A stretch of DNA of 64,000 nucleotides from Apium graveolens (GCF_009905375.1 NC_133653.1:83881092-83945091); one strand, 5' to 3'. Shown: positions 23,131 to 34,867, counted from the first letter of the stretch. The notes: generated by a model not told the origin, from the sequence alone. Numbers and translations are program-made.

Positions 23131-25114
23131 CTATACCGGGTTGTTCCCTATTATTGGTGTTATGACCAGAGGATCCTCATGAGGATTTTTGACACCCTCT
23201 AAATCAGAATCATCAAACGTCATTATTACTCCTATCCTAGCCCTCTTTGTGGCTTCTCCAACAATGTGCATAACTTCTCTAGTGTAAGTTTTCCTTGAGT
23301 TTTTAGACGAACCAGCAGCAACTGGTCCTCCAAAGATTGCATTTATCACTGGCCCTCGGGGTCTTGGTCTTCCAAAGATTGCGTTTATCACCGGTCCCCT
23401 GGATTGGGGATTTCGCCCCTGATCATCCTGATCTCTTTTGCGATCATCGAAGTTTCTTCTTCCATTATTACTTCTGTCTCCTCCATCTCCAGTATACTTG
23501 CTCAACCTTCATTTTTGAATGAGGAATTCTATTTCATCTTTCAATTGCCTACACTCATCGGTGTCATGGCCAGCGTCCTTGTGAAATCTACAATATTTGC
23601 TCTTATCTAGCTTAGTAGGATCAGCCTTCAGGGGCTTAGGCTAACGAAATTCCATATCTCTTTCGATTTCCATTAGGATCTGACTTCTAGGAGCGTTCAG
23701 TTTAGCATATTCGGTAAACTTTTGTCCAGGTCCACCTTTCTTCGGGGTTGAATCAGTATTTTGCTCAGTTCTAGGATACTTGTCCTTAGCATTATACTAG
23801 ATCAGTCTTTCACTTCTTGCCACCAGCAGGCTCGTTATTCACTACCGTCTTTCTCATGCTTTCCTCCACTTTGATATACTTCCCGACCCTATCTTGGAGC
23901 TGCAGCATGCTTTCAGGGGGGCGCTTGGCTAATGACATCTTGAAGAACTCATCCCTACTTCCTTGCTGCAATGCTATCATGGCTACCTTATCATCAAGGT
24001 CTGGGACCTTCAAAGCCTCTTTAGTGAAACGGTTCAGATAGTCTCTCAAGGACTCTTTTTCTCCCTGCACAATGCTCATAAGGGACGCTGAACTCTTCTC
24101 ATGCACTCTCCCACTGATGAACTGCTTAATGAAAGCTTGACTAAAGTCTCTAAAGGACCCAATTGAATTTGGAGGTAAACGGTTGTACCACATTTGAGCC
24201 ATTCCAGACAGGGTTTGAGGGAAGACCCGACACTTAATAGCGTCGTTCACGGGCTGTAGCAACAGTGCATTATAGAATGTTCTAACATGATTAGCGCGAT
24301 CTCCAATGCCATCATAAGCTTTGATGGTGGGCATCTTAAACTTCCCTGAGATATGTGCATTCATTATCTCTTCAATGAATGGTAGAGTTGGGTCATCAGG
24401 ATCTCCTAGAGGCAGAAGATCACTGGGATCAGCCCTTGGGACAACGACCCTTCTTGGTATTGGACCATCCAGGTATATGATTGGAGGAGGATTTCTCCTC
24501 CTCGGAGGTAGTGGGAGTCTTAGGTGCGCCTCCAAGTCGCGTTTCAGTCTTTGGATCTCAGTTTTATGAGCCCTGATCCTCTCCTATACTTCTTGGGTAT
24601 TCATTCCTCGTGTGGTTCTAGGGCGTTGATTAACATCAGGTATTGGTTCTTTACCAGCACGCCTCCTCCTTGGAGTCACATCATCATCCGAAGTTTCAGA
24701 GTCTCTTTCAGTGTAAGGTCCGGAGAATTCTTGGTCCTCCGGAATAGGAGACAAACCGCGTATGTAGGAGGGCGTCTGCCCTTGCGCTTCACTCCGATTA
24801 GCATGTTCACTTCCTCCAACCTCGGGGTATAGGGGCATCCCATAATGGGGGTTAGTGGTCACAATAGTCGAATACTCATACCCAACGGGTCGAGGATTCA
24901 CAGGTGCATGTAGCTACTGAAGTTGGGAATTCGTCCCTTGAGGAACCGAGGGATTCGTCCCTTGTGGCTGAGTCTCAGTTGCCCCTATCAGGGTTCCTCC
25001 TTGGGTGGAGGCGTAGGATGAGTGTAGGGGTATCTCCACCACTGACGAAATCATTTGAGTAGCTCCAACTGGTGTTCCTTCAGGGGCGTTGTTTCCACTC
25101 CGTGTTTTCACCAT
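23131..25114 (-). pseudogene. gag: Tat gag with zinc motif (broken)
   Basis: Starts MVKTRSGNNAPEG at 25114, 17 bases inside the PBS. After a low-complexity Gln/Pro/Thr region, the capsid-type retrotransposon gag domain spans about 24430-23830 (MAQMWYNRLPPNS, FRDFSQAFIKQF, SLRDYLNRFTKEAL). The nucleocapsid-like motif [14 protein letters not shown] lies at about 23591-23550. The region 23412-23329 holds a 42-bp duplication that repeats GPVINAIFG. Several stops and frame changes interrupt it (about 24910, 24580, 23807). Confidence 0.8.
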
Positions 25115-25130
25115 GGTTTTTATTATGCTT

Positions 25131-25147
25131 TCCCACCGACGGTGCCA
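25131..25147 (-). other. Tat primer-binding site
   Basis: In minus-strand sense TTTGGCACCGTCGGTGGG immediately follows the LTR end AACA. This is the TGGCACC-type PBS common in Tat elements. Confidence 0.75.
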
Positions 25148-25149
25148 AA

Positions 25150-25340
25150 TGTTATGAATAAAAAACTAGTTAGTATTTATTACTAGGGTTCGGGAGCTCA
25201 AGGCCTTTAACGGCTGCTCTCGTGCTTCGTAGCTTAACTCTGTCTTTACGAGATGCCTACGTTGTGGCTGAGAAGAGTTGTCCGTGATCATATGACTAGA
25301 GATATTCCTTTGTAAATGTCTAATCATAGTTATATCAAGA
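25150..25340 (-). mobile_element. 5' LTR of the Tat element (outer end uncertain)
   Basis: In element sense it ends TTATTCATAACA at 25150, next to the PBS. There is no second copy in the window, so the outer end cannot be fixed. Around 25350 the sequence becomes ORF-like and probably belongs to something else. Confidence 0.5.
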
Positions 25341-25353
25341 GATTATATAGAGT

Positions 25354-25860
25354 TTAAAGGATTTGTACCTTGAGGAGTATCAACGATTGGTATAGCCTTG
25401 AGTGGTTATACCAAGATTGCTTCATATCTTCAGAAGTGATCAGTACATCTATAGAAGCAGGAATAGCTTCATCAGGAATTGTCCTTGTAGCAGGGATGTG
25501 CTGCTTGTCAGGAATTGACCCCATAGTAGAATTTGATGCTAAGTCTGCAACAGTACTTTGAACTGTTGGTTCTTGTGTGACTTGAGGTGTAGAAGCTTCT
25601 TCAATCCTTTGAACTGAAGGTTCTTGTGTACTTCCCTCAAAGATAGGATCATTGATAATAACATCCAATCCAACAATGTACTTTTGATGAGCTTCCCTGT
25701 CTTGTACTGTCTTCAGAATGTCATCAACCACATAACTTTGACTTCCTTGAGCAATGTCAGGAATAGTCAGATGTGATGTTATGCTTGCACCTACACTTTA
25801 AGCAGGTGTTTCTTGTGTAGCTAGGGCATTAACAGGTGCATCTTCACTTTGAGATCGTGT
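25354..25860 (-). pseudogene. fragment of a Pro/Thr/Gln-rich retroelement accessory ORF (uncertain)
   Basis: A 125-codon frame (25731-25354) continues upstream past a TAA to about 25860. Content includes PVNALATQETPA, TSHLTIPDIAQGSQSY and QEPSVQRIEEASTPQ. It is rich in Gln, Thr, Ser and Pro, like the disordered tail of the accessory ORF at 1-410, but no firm homology can be shown by eye. Its relation to neighbours is unclear; it may be part of a lost copia element. Confidence 0.35.
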
Positions 25861-26002
25861 AATGTACCCCTTCTATGGTGATTGAAGTTAAATCTTATTA
25901 CTTTGAGCACAGCAGAAATCTAAATATGGCAACCACAGCAGCCCACACTCCCAGAAGCAAAAAAACCCGACAGAATCACCATTAACGCCGGGAAGCTCCA
26001 AG

Positions 26003-26170
26003 TTAGGGGTGAGCAGAAAAAATCGAAACCGAAAAAATAACCAAAAAAACCGATAAACCAAACCGCTAAAAAACCCGAAGAAAACCGAACCAACAAAAAC
26101 CGAATTAGCGGTGCGGTTTCGGTTCCGGTTTACAATCAAAACCGAACCAAAATTAACCGCACCGCTATAT
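26003..26170. repeat. hAT-like terminal fragment with CCGAACC-type inverted repeat
   Basis: Begins TAGGGGTGAGCA, a common hAT terminal sequence, followed by many AACCGAA/CCGAAAA words. AGCGGTGCGGTT (26107-26118) and AACCGCACCGCT (26155-26166) are perfect inverted arms. No second terminal repeat or 8-bp duplication was found, so it is at most a truncated element. Confidence 0.35.
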
Positions 26171-26199
26171 TTTACTCCAAACATTCTTAAAAGTGTTTT

Positions 26200-26699
26200 C
26201 GAGTCTTCAAAATGATTTTAAAAGTTAGAGCGGATCCCAAAACTCATTTTTATATTTAAGATCTTCCTTTCAAAGGGGATTTAAATACTCGCTCAAAACC
26301 TGAGGGATCCGGCTCTGTGGTGTATTTATATTCGCAACAAGGTTGCTGTTTTGATAAATGAATTGATTACTTACCCAACGTTCGGGAAGTAAGTCCATCT
26401 ATTGAGTCGGCATAAGCAACATGGGCTCAGTGGGCGTCCATGAAAGTGTAAGTGGCTCAGTGGGAGTCCATCAAATGCGTAAGTGGCTAAGTGGCAGTCC
26501 AGCATAAGGTCCTATTGCGGCCAGGATGATGACCAGTGGGGAATTCGTCCATCTACTAGTAGAAAAGGTTACTTATTGGTATCTTTTCCTGATCAGCAAT
26601 ATATCAGGTTTATGCCAAGGTTTTCTCCTTTCCAAATTCATTGGATATTACAACGCTGTTTATAATTTATATAACAGAGGCTTTCAAGGAGTGTATGAA

Positions 26700-26731
<32 letters not shown>

Positions 26732-27705
26732 GTGTATATATATCGGGACTTAATGAAGTATCTCGTAACTTTATTATTTATAATGATATTTCAAGGATTG
26801 AATCTATTCAAATCTTATCTTGTAGTCTCATCTATGTGATGAACTTTTGAAATGGATTATACCTTGAATGGTGGTAGTTCAAGTAGTATTCGGAAAATAT
26901 ATAAGTATATTGGAGTATCTTGTAACTTCATCTTTTAAACTTATATCTAGTAAATGATTATCTTGTGCATGTCAAAGATTTTCATAAAAACGTTGAGACA
27001 AGGTTAGATATATGAGATCACCTTGCAACGATATTTTTATACAGTTATAAACTGGAACTCTGTGTATATTATACATGTCAGAGGATTTCAAAGATTGTGA
27101 AAAGTATATATGTATATATATATATATTGAATATTTTGCGACTTGGTTACGTTAAGATATCAGCTTGGTTCATTTCTTCTAGACCAAGACTTTCATGAGT
27201 ACTATGAGAATGCTCATATATTGTTAATTATTATACATATTATTTCGGTGGGCTTGTTGCTCACCCTTGCTTTCTTCTTTCATCACACAACAACAGATAG
27301 AAAAGATGAACATGACCAAGCTTCCAATTCGCAAGCGGTTAGGAAACGTTCCGCAGTTTTCTGGAAGCGTTGATGCCGCTGTAGCTGAGGTAGAAATTAC
27401 CAATAGGCTAGGCTTTCAACTTCTGATGTACCAGACTTATGATCTATATGAATTGTAATAATGACAAAGAAATGTAAATTTATTCAGATGCCCTTTTAAG
27501 GTGTAACGGTTTATAATTGTGGAATAAAATGACTTGCGTTATTTTTGGTATTCATCTCTGAGACTATAACTTGTGGTGTGTGTGTGTGTGTGTATTGTGG
27601 GGTCAAAGTACTCAGTAGTTGGTTGACTGTTAAGATTAAGTATTGATAAGGGAAATGGAACTCGTGACAACCCGAATCCCCGACCCCGGATTTTGGGGTG
27701 TTACA
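26200..27705 (+). mobile_element. 5' LTR of chromovirus B (start uncertain)
   Basis: Ends GATTTTGGGGTGTTACA at 27705. From about 26700 on it matches the reverse complement of 63042-64000, so both are the same LTR family. It contains TA-dinucleotide runs (26703-26730 and 27108-27127) and a TG run (27573-27592). Confidence 0.65.
26405..26512. repeat. imperfect tandem repeat, unit about 32 bp, three copies
   Basis: Copies centre on GTGGCTCAGTGGGAGTCCA (26410-26510) and differ by small changes. It lies near the start of the chromovirus B LTR. Confidence 0.6.
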
Positions 27706-27709
27706 GAAA

Positions 27710-27721
27710 TGGTATCAGAGC
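27710..27721 (+). other. primer-binding site, initiator-Met tRNA type
   Basis: TGGTATCAGAGC, four bases after the LTR end. Confidence 0.85.
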
Positions 27722-27931
27722 TAAGCGTTATAAACCTCAGAGATGATGTGACGTTAAGATAATAAGTTCACTAAGAAAATAAGAACTGTTGCCAAGTTCA
27801 TAGTTGGGCTACCTAACGTAGTACTGACAGTTAAAACCCTTACGGGAACCCTTATAAATATTATGATAGTAACATAGTTCGTTCTCGTATAGGGCAGCGG
27901 GGCACCGAACCCTGAGGTTCAGGAGCATTAG

Positions 27932-28741
27932 CATGAGGATGTTTTATTACATATTGGAGATCAAATTGTGAATCCAATAGAGTACCCTAACGAGGGACCG
28001 GATAAGATTCATATTGAGAATGTTGCGGTTGAGGATGTTATCCCAGAAGGGATTGTTACTGAGGAGGATCTCGTGGAGGATCCTGACAAGAATGAAGAGA
28101 GGACCGCTGAGGAATTGATGACCGTAGTCAGGGCGACTACCAGAGCTAGAATGGCCGCGAGGGTGGCACTAGAGGATGAAGAGTTACCAAGGGCCCAAAG
28201 GATAATGAGGGCAGAAGGAGTGGGGCCTTCCACGACACCAATTATACCAGTGTCAGACCCTCTTCCAGAGGTTCCTGTACACATCCATGAGGTTCCACCA
28301 ATTCCTGTTCCCTCCCCTGTACAGAGCCCAACACCTACTGAGGAAATGCCACCTTTATCTCATGCACCATTGTCACCTGATACCGTGCTTGGTTATCCAT
28401 TTGGATCTCCTGGGTCTGTACCACCTGCACCCCATGGACTGCTAGATGCTACCACTCAGGCTTCTCTTATCGTCGATTATTATATAACTTTGGGTGGCCT
28501 GTCTGAGGCCCGTAATGTTAGGAGTGATCTGTTGGATCGACTTTCTGCACCAAGGATTGAGGGCGGAGTACTTCCGGCAGGATTAGCTTATAGCATGGAA
28601 AGGATTGAGGCTACCACCCGAATTACAGCTACAGGCCATCTTGAGGGTCAGGTTGATCCAGCTCTACTTGCGACTATCTTAGACCTCATCACCTCTGTGA
28701 TAGAGCAGGTTAGGGATGTCGTGCGTGCCCGCATTTCTTGA
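27932..28741 (+). CDS. Pro-rich leader ORF upstream of chromovirus B gag
   Basis: An open frame of about 270 codons starts after a TAG at 27929-27931, which itself fits a CAG. No convincing ATG start is left: the best in-frame starts are internal Met codons or GTG at 27968. The acidic N-terminus (NEGPDKIHIENVAVEDV) is followed by a proline stretch (PVSDPLPEVPVHIHEVPPIP) and a helical C-terminus (LDLITSVIEQVRDVVRARIS). It occupies the place of a similar Pro-rich ORF in chromovirus C (45096-45608). No known domain. It may be a separate protein or the N-terminal part of a longer gag. Probably no longer expressed. Confidence 0.5.
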   Translation, partial: HEDVLLHIGDQIVNPIEYPNEGPDKIHIENVAVEDVIPEGIVTEEDLVEDPDKNEERTAEELMTVVRATTRARMAARVALEDEELPRAQRIMRAEGVGPSTTPIIPVSDPLPEVPVHIHEVPPIPVPSPVQSPTPTEEMPPLSHAPLSPDTVLGYPFGSPGSVPPAPHGLLDATTQASLIVDYYITLGGLSEARNVRSDLLDRLSAPRIEGGVLPAGLAYSMERIEATTRITATGHLEGQVDPALLATILDLITSVIEQVRDVVRARIS

Positions 28742-31660
28742 TCCATGATAGTGTGCAGAGCCAGAGCGATAAGACAAGGGTTTCATGTAGCACCGCTTTT
28801 GGAGGATTAGCCTAAGTTATGAATGATTAGTTTTAATGACTAGATGATTATCTATGGTATTACTTTTGGGATAGAAGCGATCAGATCAAATGATGTAATT
28901 CTCTTTAATGTGTTCAGTTGTTGTACCCTCAAACAAATGGTTATGTTTATATTCGTTAATTTCAGTTCAGATCAGTTTGTTTGTGATAAGTTCATATTGT
29001 TAATTGCACTATTAACACTTAAGAGAGTGTCATGAAGTTTATAGAACTTGAGAATTCATAATTTGCAATCATGCAAGGACTGAAGGAGGGAAAGACTTAA
29101 GCAAAGTAAGTAAGACAAATATCCAGAGATTCTCAAAAATTTTCCAAGCATTATGCCCCCACGAGGAATAAGATTAGGGGCAAACCTTGAATGTGATAAT
29201 CAGGGAGGTCACAATTAAGATATAAGGAACCCAGAACATAATGAAGTGGAAAACAAGGATTTTAACGTATAAGATAACTCCAAGTATGGGAGAAGGATGA
29301 AACATTTCATACTAAGGAAACAGAAAGTCGAGTAAGGAAAGGAGACCCGAGACGGTACTCCTATACAGCAATTCATGGACCTGTCTAAAAAGAACTTAGA
29401 CTATTATCCCCAACCACCACCCTGAGGAGACAGTGCGGTGGGAAATTCTTTCAGGACCTTTAAGTCGCTAAACTCTCAGAATTCCAAGGAACAAGCGAAC
29501 CCAGTAGAGGCGAGAGCCTGGCTAAAGGAAATATGGGAATCATTTGAGATTCTAAATAATTGATGAAGCACAAAAGACTGTTTTGTCACTTACCTTCCTA
29601 AGAGAGAGGCCGCCCGCCGGTGGAAGGCTAAGGAAGATAGAGAGATAGTGTAAAAGCTTTAGAACCAGTACAAAGGTGGATGAGTATGATGAATTATGAA
29701 TCTAAGTTGTAAAAGTTGTAAAGATTCGTACTGAGGACAAGAATCCCATAATGACGTGATGTTTGAAGTAAATAATTAGTGGGTTCATGAAATGATTGTA
29801 AGAGAAAGGAAAATAAAAAGAAACTGAAGTGGAAAGGAATATAAAGGCAATAGAGTTTGAGGAATGATAAGGGAGTTGGGTATGAGGAAACCCTAAAGAA
29901 TCATAGTAATCGAAATAGAAAAGTATGTGATCGTCAGGATGAGGATGATTCACTATGAGTTAAAGTTGATGGTTGAAGGCATAAGAGATGTACATATTGT
30001 ACCCTCTTTAAGTTGGGAGAATTCGAGGAAACCTTGAGATAGTTCGAAGGATAAATAATGAGACGCAGATAGACTGGGGAGACAAGAAAGTAGGAAATTA
30101 GGAAAATTGGATGAAAGAAGTGACCTTCAAGAATGTGAAGTGTAAGACCGGTGGCATGATACCCAGAAAGGGAGACGCCAGGTATGAAAGACATCCCAAC
30201 CTTGAGATGACTGTTGAGATAAACAACAAAAGTAAATGAGGAATTATTAAGAAGAAGTTCACGTTGAACACGACCAATATCTTCCAGGACATCCCTGTTG
30301 TCATTACCAAATTAGGAAAGAAAAGCGAGTAACCATTGTTATCTTTTGAAGGCCATATGTGTTGACCTCAGTTTGAATAAAGATGCTATTGTGAAATTGG
30401 TATAGACTATCTAGGTGGGAATGATTGAATAAGACACCCTTATCAGGGATATATGACTTGATTTATCCATGGAAGGATGCATGTACCTTTTAAAGGTGGA
30501 ATTAAGGATAGAACATCTGTAACTTAGAATGAATCCTAGGGGAATGCATAAAGGTTGGCATTTAACCTTTAATAGGGATAATATGAGTTTTGACAGTATA
30601 AATTGGAAAGGATTAAAGTAACAACAACCTTTAAGGATTAGTGGAGAAATTTTTCAGAACTATATAGACAATAATTCTGGTATTAGTAAATGGTATCTTG
30701 ATATGCCCTGTGCCTATGGTGTACCTGATGAAGGATTTAAGGATAACCTTAGAGGTTTTACAAGGAGAAAGGTAGTATTCAAAGTTCTCAAGAATAGAAA
30801 TTTTGATGAAGGAAATATGGCGTAATTATAATAATGCCAGGTGGGCACGGGTTAAACCAAAAGAAGTATAGATTGAACCAATGAAGGTCAGAATTTTTAA
30901 AGCAAGAAGGGCCCAAGATAAAAGACGTCCTAAGTATGATCGAGAGTTAGCCATGATAATGTTTACATTTAAAGACTAAGGCAGTGACTTATGGAAAAAA
31001 ATGGTAATTTTTTTTTACTTATTTTATCACAAGGACTTAAGAAAAGCATTTTCACATGAGCAGTGATTTGAAATGAGGTAGAAAATTTAGTTGGAGATCG
31101 TTCAAAAGACATTGATTATAAGGAACTATTACTATCAGGAAATGCCAATGAGGTGGCCGACACTCTAAGTGTAAGAGAGCAATTATAGGCGCTCGTGTCA
31201 GAGGAATACAGTGATGATTGTTAAAGCCGTGAAGGTTGTATTATGGTGTGAAAGATTGACATTCCTTCTGATGATTGTGCGATACTCAACCGTAATAGTA
31301 GTTTGGTAAAGATTTAATTCATGTAGCGCTGTGAACGAGCTTCCTATCTTAGAAAGTCCTATCTTGAGATAAGCCAGGACTATGTTACGAAAGGACTAAA
31401 TGAACCTTTGAGCTTCATGTCTCCTTATAAAGACATATGGTTAATAATGGTATTAGCCTGCTATCGTTGCTTTCATTGAAACTCTTCTGCAATTTTATCT
31501 GCTTCATGTCATGTATGTACGTCAGGATCAGGACTGTTCTTCATGAATCATGAATGGTGATTATGTTAACTCCTTAAAAAGGTTTTGATACGGCAGATAT
31601 GGACTCCGTATGATTAGATATTAAGATTCCGAGGAAAAAAAATGACTACAGTAGGTCAGC
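28742..31660 (+). pseudogene. degenerate gag-pol of chromovirus B
   Basis: Only relics are readable. Around 29500-29640, in changing frames, lies the retrotransposon-gag block (EPG.RKYGNHLRF, DEAQKTVLSLTFL, AARRWKAKEDRE). At about 31133-31190 LSGNANEVADTLSVREQL is the end of RNase H, normally HPGKAN.VADALSR. Between them I could not identify protease or RT with confidence. Stops and frameshifts are dense, so this copy is old. Confidence 0.55.
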
Positions 31661-31764
31661 GATGGACCATAGTAATGCAGCAATGATTCTGCGAGTAATG
31701 AGTCAATTACAACCGTAATTGACTCATTACTCGCAGAATCATTGCTGCATTACTATGGTCCATC
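31661..31764. repeat. perfect 50-bp inverted repeat with 4-base loop
   Basis: The left arm 31661-31710 (starting GATGGACCATAG) is the exact reverse complement of 31715-31764; the loop is AACC. No mismatch in 50 pairs. The pairing ends abruptly on both sides. Confidence 0.95.
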
Positions 31765-32078
31765 TCCTATGACAAACATCTATAGTTTAGAGGTAGATTC
31801 CAAGCCAGATATTTGTGGCAGTACTTTTTCATATACAATTCTCTTCAATTCGTTCTTTTCTCTCCTTTTCATTTTGTATAAGCTGAGAAGAACAACCCTT
31901 CCAGAAGGGGAGGTATTGCCGAATGACTATCTATCTGTGTGATAGAAGCCTAGTAGGATACCATCTATTGTTTAATTACTTGTCAAGTACTAAAGGCTGG
32001 CCACCTTCTGTACTAACTATGCGATGTAACAAGTGTTCATGATCATAGTGATCTCTCAATAAAATCTTTTATTTCTAT
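31765..32078. other. unassigned sequence between hairpin and Athila fragment
   Basis: About 310 bp without recognisable coding sequence. A short frame ends LPEGEVLPNDYLSV at 31942. TCAATAAAATCTTTTATT near 32055-32075 looks like a poly(A)-signal region on the plus strand, so this could be the 3' end of a transcribed unit or an LTR. Origin unknown. Confidence 0.3.
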
Positions 32079-34732
32079 GAAGGACTTATCCCCTTGATGT
32101 CTGCTATGGTCCATCCTATAGCCGATTTGAATTTTCTCAAAATCCTTAAGAGCTTGTCTTCCTCACTACCTGAAAGATCAGCTGAAATAATAACAGGTAA
32201 CGTAGATGAATCACCTAAAAAAGTATACCTCAAGTGTTCAGGTAATGGTTTGAGCTCCAAGGTAGGTGCTTCCTCTATTGATGGTTTGAGCTTCCCTTCA
32301 GCATTCTTAAGGTCAGAAGTACCAAGAGATTCAAATGGTATGTCGAGCTTTCGCTTCCATAGAGAAGCGTTCAGATATTGTAATTGCTCGTTGCTATCTT
32401 CATCATCGCTGTCAAAATCCCCCACTAAGGCCTTTTCCAATGCATCAGACATTAGCATGTGATCGAGTTCCGAAGTAACCGCAGAATCAATCACATCTAC
32501 TTTTAAGCACTCCTCATCTTCTGTAGGGAATTTCATTGCCTTGAATACGTTGAAGGTCACATCCTGATCTTGGACCCGCATAGTAAGTTCCCCTTTTTGC
32601 ACATCTATCAAGGTACGACCAGTAGCCAAGAAAGGCCTCCCCAAGATTATGGGAATCTTTTTATCTTCCTCAAAATCCAGAATAACAAAATCAGCAGGAA
32701 AGAAGAGCTTATCCAACTTGACGAGCACATCCTCAACTATGCCCCTTGGGTAAGTAATGGAACGGTCCGCCAATTGTAGCGACATGTATGTGGGTTTTGG
32801 ATCAGGCAGATCCAGCTTTTTAAAGATCGACAACGGCATCAGATTAATGCTTGCTCCCAAATCACAAAGGCACTTGTCAAAAGTTAGATTGCCAATGGTG
32901 CAAGGAATGGTGAAGCTTCCTGGATCTTTCAGTTTTGGTGGTAACTTTTGTTGCAGAACCGCGCTGCATTCTTCCGTGAGAGCAACGGTTTCAAGGTCAT
33001 CCAGTTTCACCTTCCTTGAAAGAATAGTCTTCATAAACTTCGCATAACTAGGCATTTGTTCCAGCGCCTCAGCGAAAGGTATATTGATGTGAAGTTTCTT
33101 GAACACCTCCAGAAACTTCCCGAACGGTCTATCCAGCTTTTGTTGCTACAATCTCTTAGGAAAAGGTGGTGGAGGATAGAGCTGTTTCTCCCCTGTATTA
33201 GCCTCAGGCAGAGTGTGTTCAACAGTAGTCTTCCTTGGTTCCGCCACTTTCTCCTTTTGCTTAGATTCTTCATCTCTAACTTCAGCTTCGACTTCTTTTG
33301 CCTTTTCAGCATCAGCTACCTTTCCAGACCTTAAGGTAATAGCCTTGACTTGCTCTTTAGCTTCCTTCCTGCCTGGTACTTCCGTGTCACTGGGAAGAGT
33401 TCCAGGTTGACGATTGAGCACTGCATTGGCTAATTGACCGATTTGATTTTCCAAGGTCTTGATAGAAACCGCCTGACTCTTGCACAACAGCTTAAGTTCC
33501 TCAAAATCAGCACTAGTAGGTGCAGCTGCACTTCCCTGTTGAGGATATGATTGCCTTGTAGCATACTGCTGTGGTTGCTGGAATCCAGGTGGGTTAAACT
33601 GTTTACTTACTTCTTGCTGATATGTTGGCTGAATAGCATTCTGATTATTCCCCCAGCTGAAATTTGGATGATTTATGTTGTTAGGATGATAGGTCGCTGG
33701 CACAGGCTGCTGTTGTCGCTGATAATTATTCACATGCTGAACAGATTCGTTGACAAGAGAACACTGATCCGTAGCATGAGAACCTGCACAAAGCTCATAA
33801 ACCATAGCTATTTGATTAACTCCATACGTAGCCAAAGAATCAACCTTCATTGATAGCGCTTGGAGCTGGGCTGCAATAGCGGTGGCTGCATCAACTTCCA
33901 GAATACCTGCTACCTTGCCTGATGTCATCCTCTGAGTTGGGTTTTGATGCTCGTTTGCAGCCATTGTCTCTATAAGATTATACGCCTCAGTATAGCTTTT
34001 AGCCCATAAGGCGCCTCCAGCTGCTGCATCGAGCATGGGCCGAGATTGGGCCCCCAAACCATTATAAAAACCAGTGATTACCATCCAATCCGGCATTCCA
34101 TGATGTGGACATTTTCTCAACATTTCCTTGTAGCGTTCCCAAGCCTCGCACATAGATTCTGTAGGTTGCTGCGTAAACTGAGTAAGAGCACTCCTCATAG
34201 CAGCAGTCTTTGCCATTGGATAAAACTTCACCAGAAACTTTTGCGCAAGATCTTGCCACGTAGTGATGGACCCAGCTGGTTCAGAATGTAACCAGTCTTT
34301 AGCCTTATCCCTAAGTGAGAATGGGAAAAGCCTCAACTTGATAGCCTCATCAGTCACGCCATTATACTTAAAAGTGCTGCAGATCTCGACAAAATTCCTT
34401 ATGTGCATGTTGGGGTCTTCAGTGGCCGCGCCTCCAAAAGAAACAGAATTCTGCACCATCTGAATAGTGCCCGGCTTGATTTCAAAGGTGTTAGCTTGAA
34501 TAGCCGGATGAAGGATGCTTGACTGAATGTCATCAATTTTAGGCCGAGAAAAATCCATAAGAGCTGGATCAGCTTGAACAATGTGATCTCCCATGTTTAC
34601 TGGTTCTTTCTGCTCAGTTCCTGAATCCGAATCCTCAAAATCTAACTTCTCCGGAGTATCAAGAACTTCGTCTTTCTCCTCAGCTGTATCTAAGGTCCTC
34701 TTGCGAGCACGAGAACGAGTTTGCATAAACAC
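32079..34732 (-). pseudogene. gag: Athila-like gag and aspartic protease (broken, truncated)
   Basis: Starts MFMQTRSRARKR at 34732. Gag domain: FEIKPGTIQMVQ, FPFSLRDKAKDWL, FLVKFYPMAKTAAMRS, with an imperfect zinc motif ELCAGSHATDQC whose first Cys is Tyr. After a TAG at about 33146, a likely CAG, the same kind of sequence continues (33106-32079): MPSYAKFMKTILSRKVKL, the protease motif DLGASINLMPLS, then PIILGRPFLATGRTLID. The linker ends at ADIKGISPS, where RT would start. Nothing of RT follows. Confidence 0.85.
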
Positions 34733-34844
34733 TTGCTAAAGTACCTGAAACACAACCGAAAAGAGTAATTAACTACTACGTCCTAATCACTGAGTCCTAA
34801 TGACCAATGATGGTAAGTACATAAACTAAACAAATACGCCGAGT

Positions 34845-34862
34845 CCCCGGCAGCGGCGCCAA
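34845..34862 (-). other. Athila-type primer-binding site
   Basis: Minus-strand TGGCGCCGCTGCCGGGG, separated from the LTR end by a few bases. Confidence 0.82.
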
Positions 34863-34867
34863 AAACT

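Larger units (their letters stand above)
8560..25340 (-). mobile_element. Tat-lineage Ty3/gypsy retrotransposon, interrupted and deleted
   Basis: Minus-strand order from the right: LTR (25150 to about 25340), TGGCACC-type PBS, gag, protease, RT (to 21657), a foreign element (12129-21656), integrase C-terminal half (12128-11376), then an antisense gene (about 8900-11090) and tandem repeats (8590-8785). Antisense ORFs and tandem repeats between pol and the 3' LTR are known from the Tat/Retand group. RNase H and the integrase N-terminus are missing. The 3' LTR is absent; the Sirevirus-like LTR begins where it would be expected or before it. Confidence 0.7.
26200..31660 (+). mobile_element. chromovirus B (Ty3/gypsy), decayed, 5' LTR and internal remains
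   Basis: A plus-strand LTR ends at 27705, followed by a perfect Met-tRNA PBS, a Pro-rich ORF, degraded gag (around 29500-29640) and an RNase H relic (31133-31190). No integrase or 3' LTR is seen before the hairpin at 31661 and the Athila fragment at 32079. The left boundary is not visible; 26200 is a guess after the hAT-like scrap. Confidence 0.6.

Noticed and set aside
25888..26000. Gene-like ATGGCAACCACAGCAGCC stretch upstream of the hAT-like scrap
   Set aside because: Stops after about 20 codons and no other exon is recognisable; too little to call a gene.
25888..26184. Minus-strand frame with Phe/Arg-rich, membrane-like product
   Set aside because: It is the translation of the CCGAAAA/AACCGAA simple-sequence inverted repeat.
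26700..26735. TA-dinucleotide runs here and at 7740, 27108, 50058, 63615
   Set aside because: Ordinary microsatellites within LTRs and leaders; noted but not informative.
31742..31942. 66-codon frame after the hairpin
   Set aside because: Starts inside the palindrome, hydrophobic low-complexity content, no homologue recognised.
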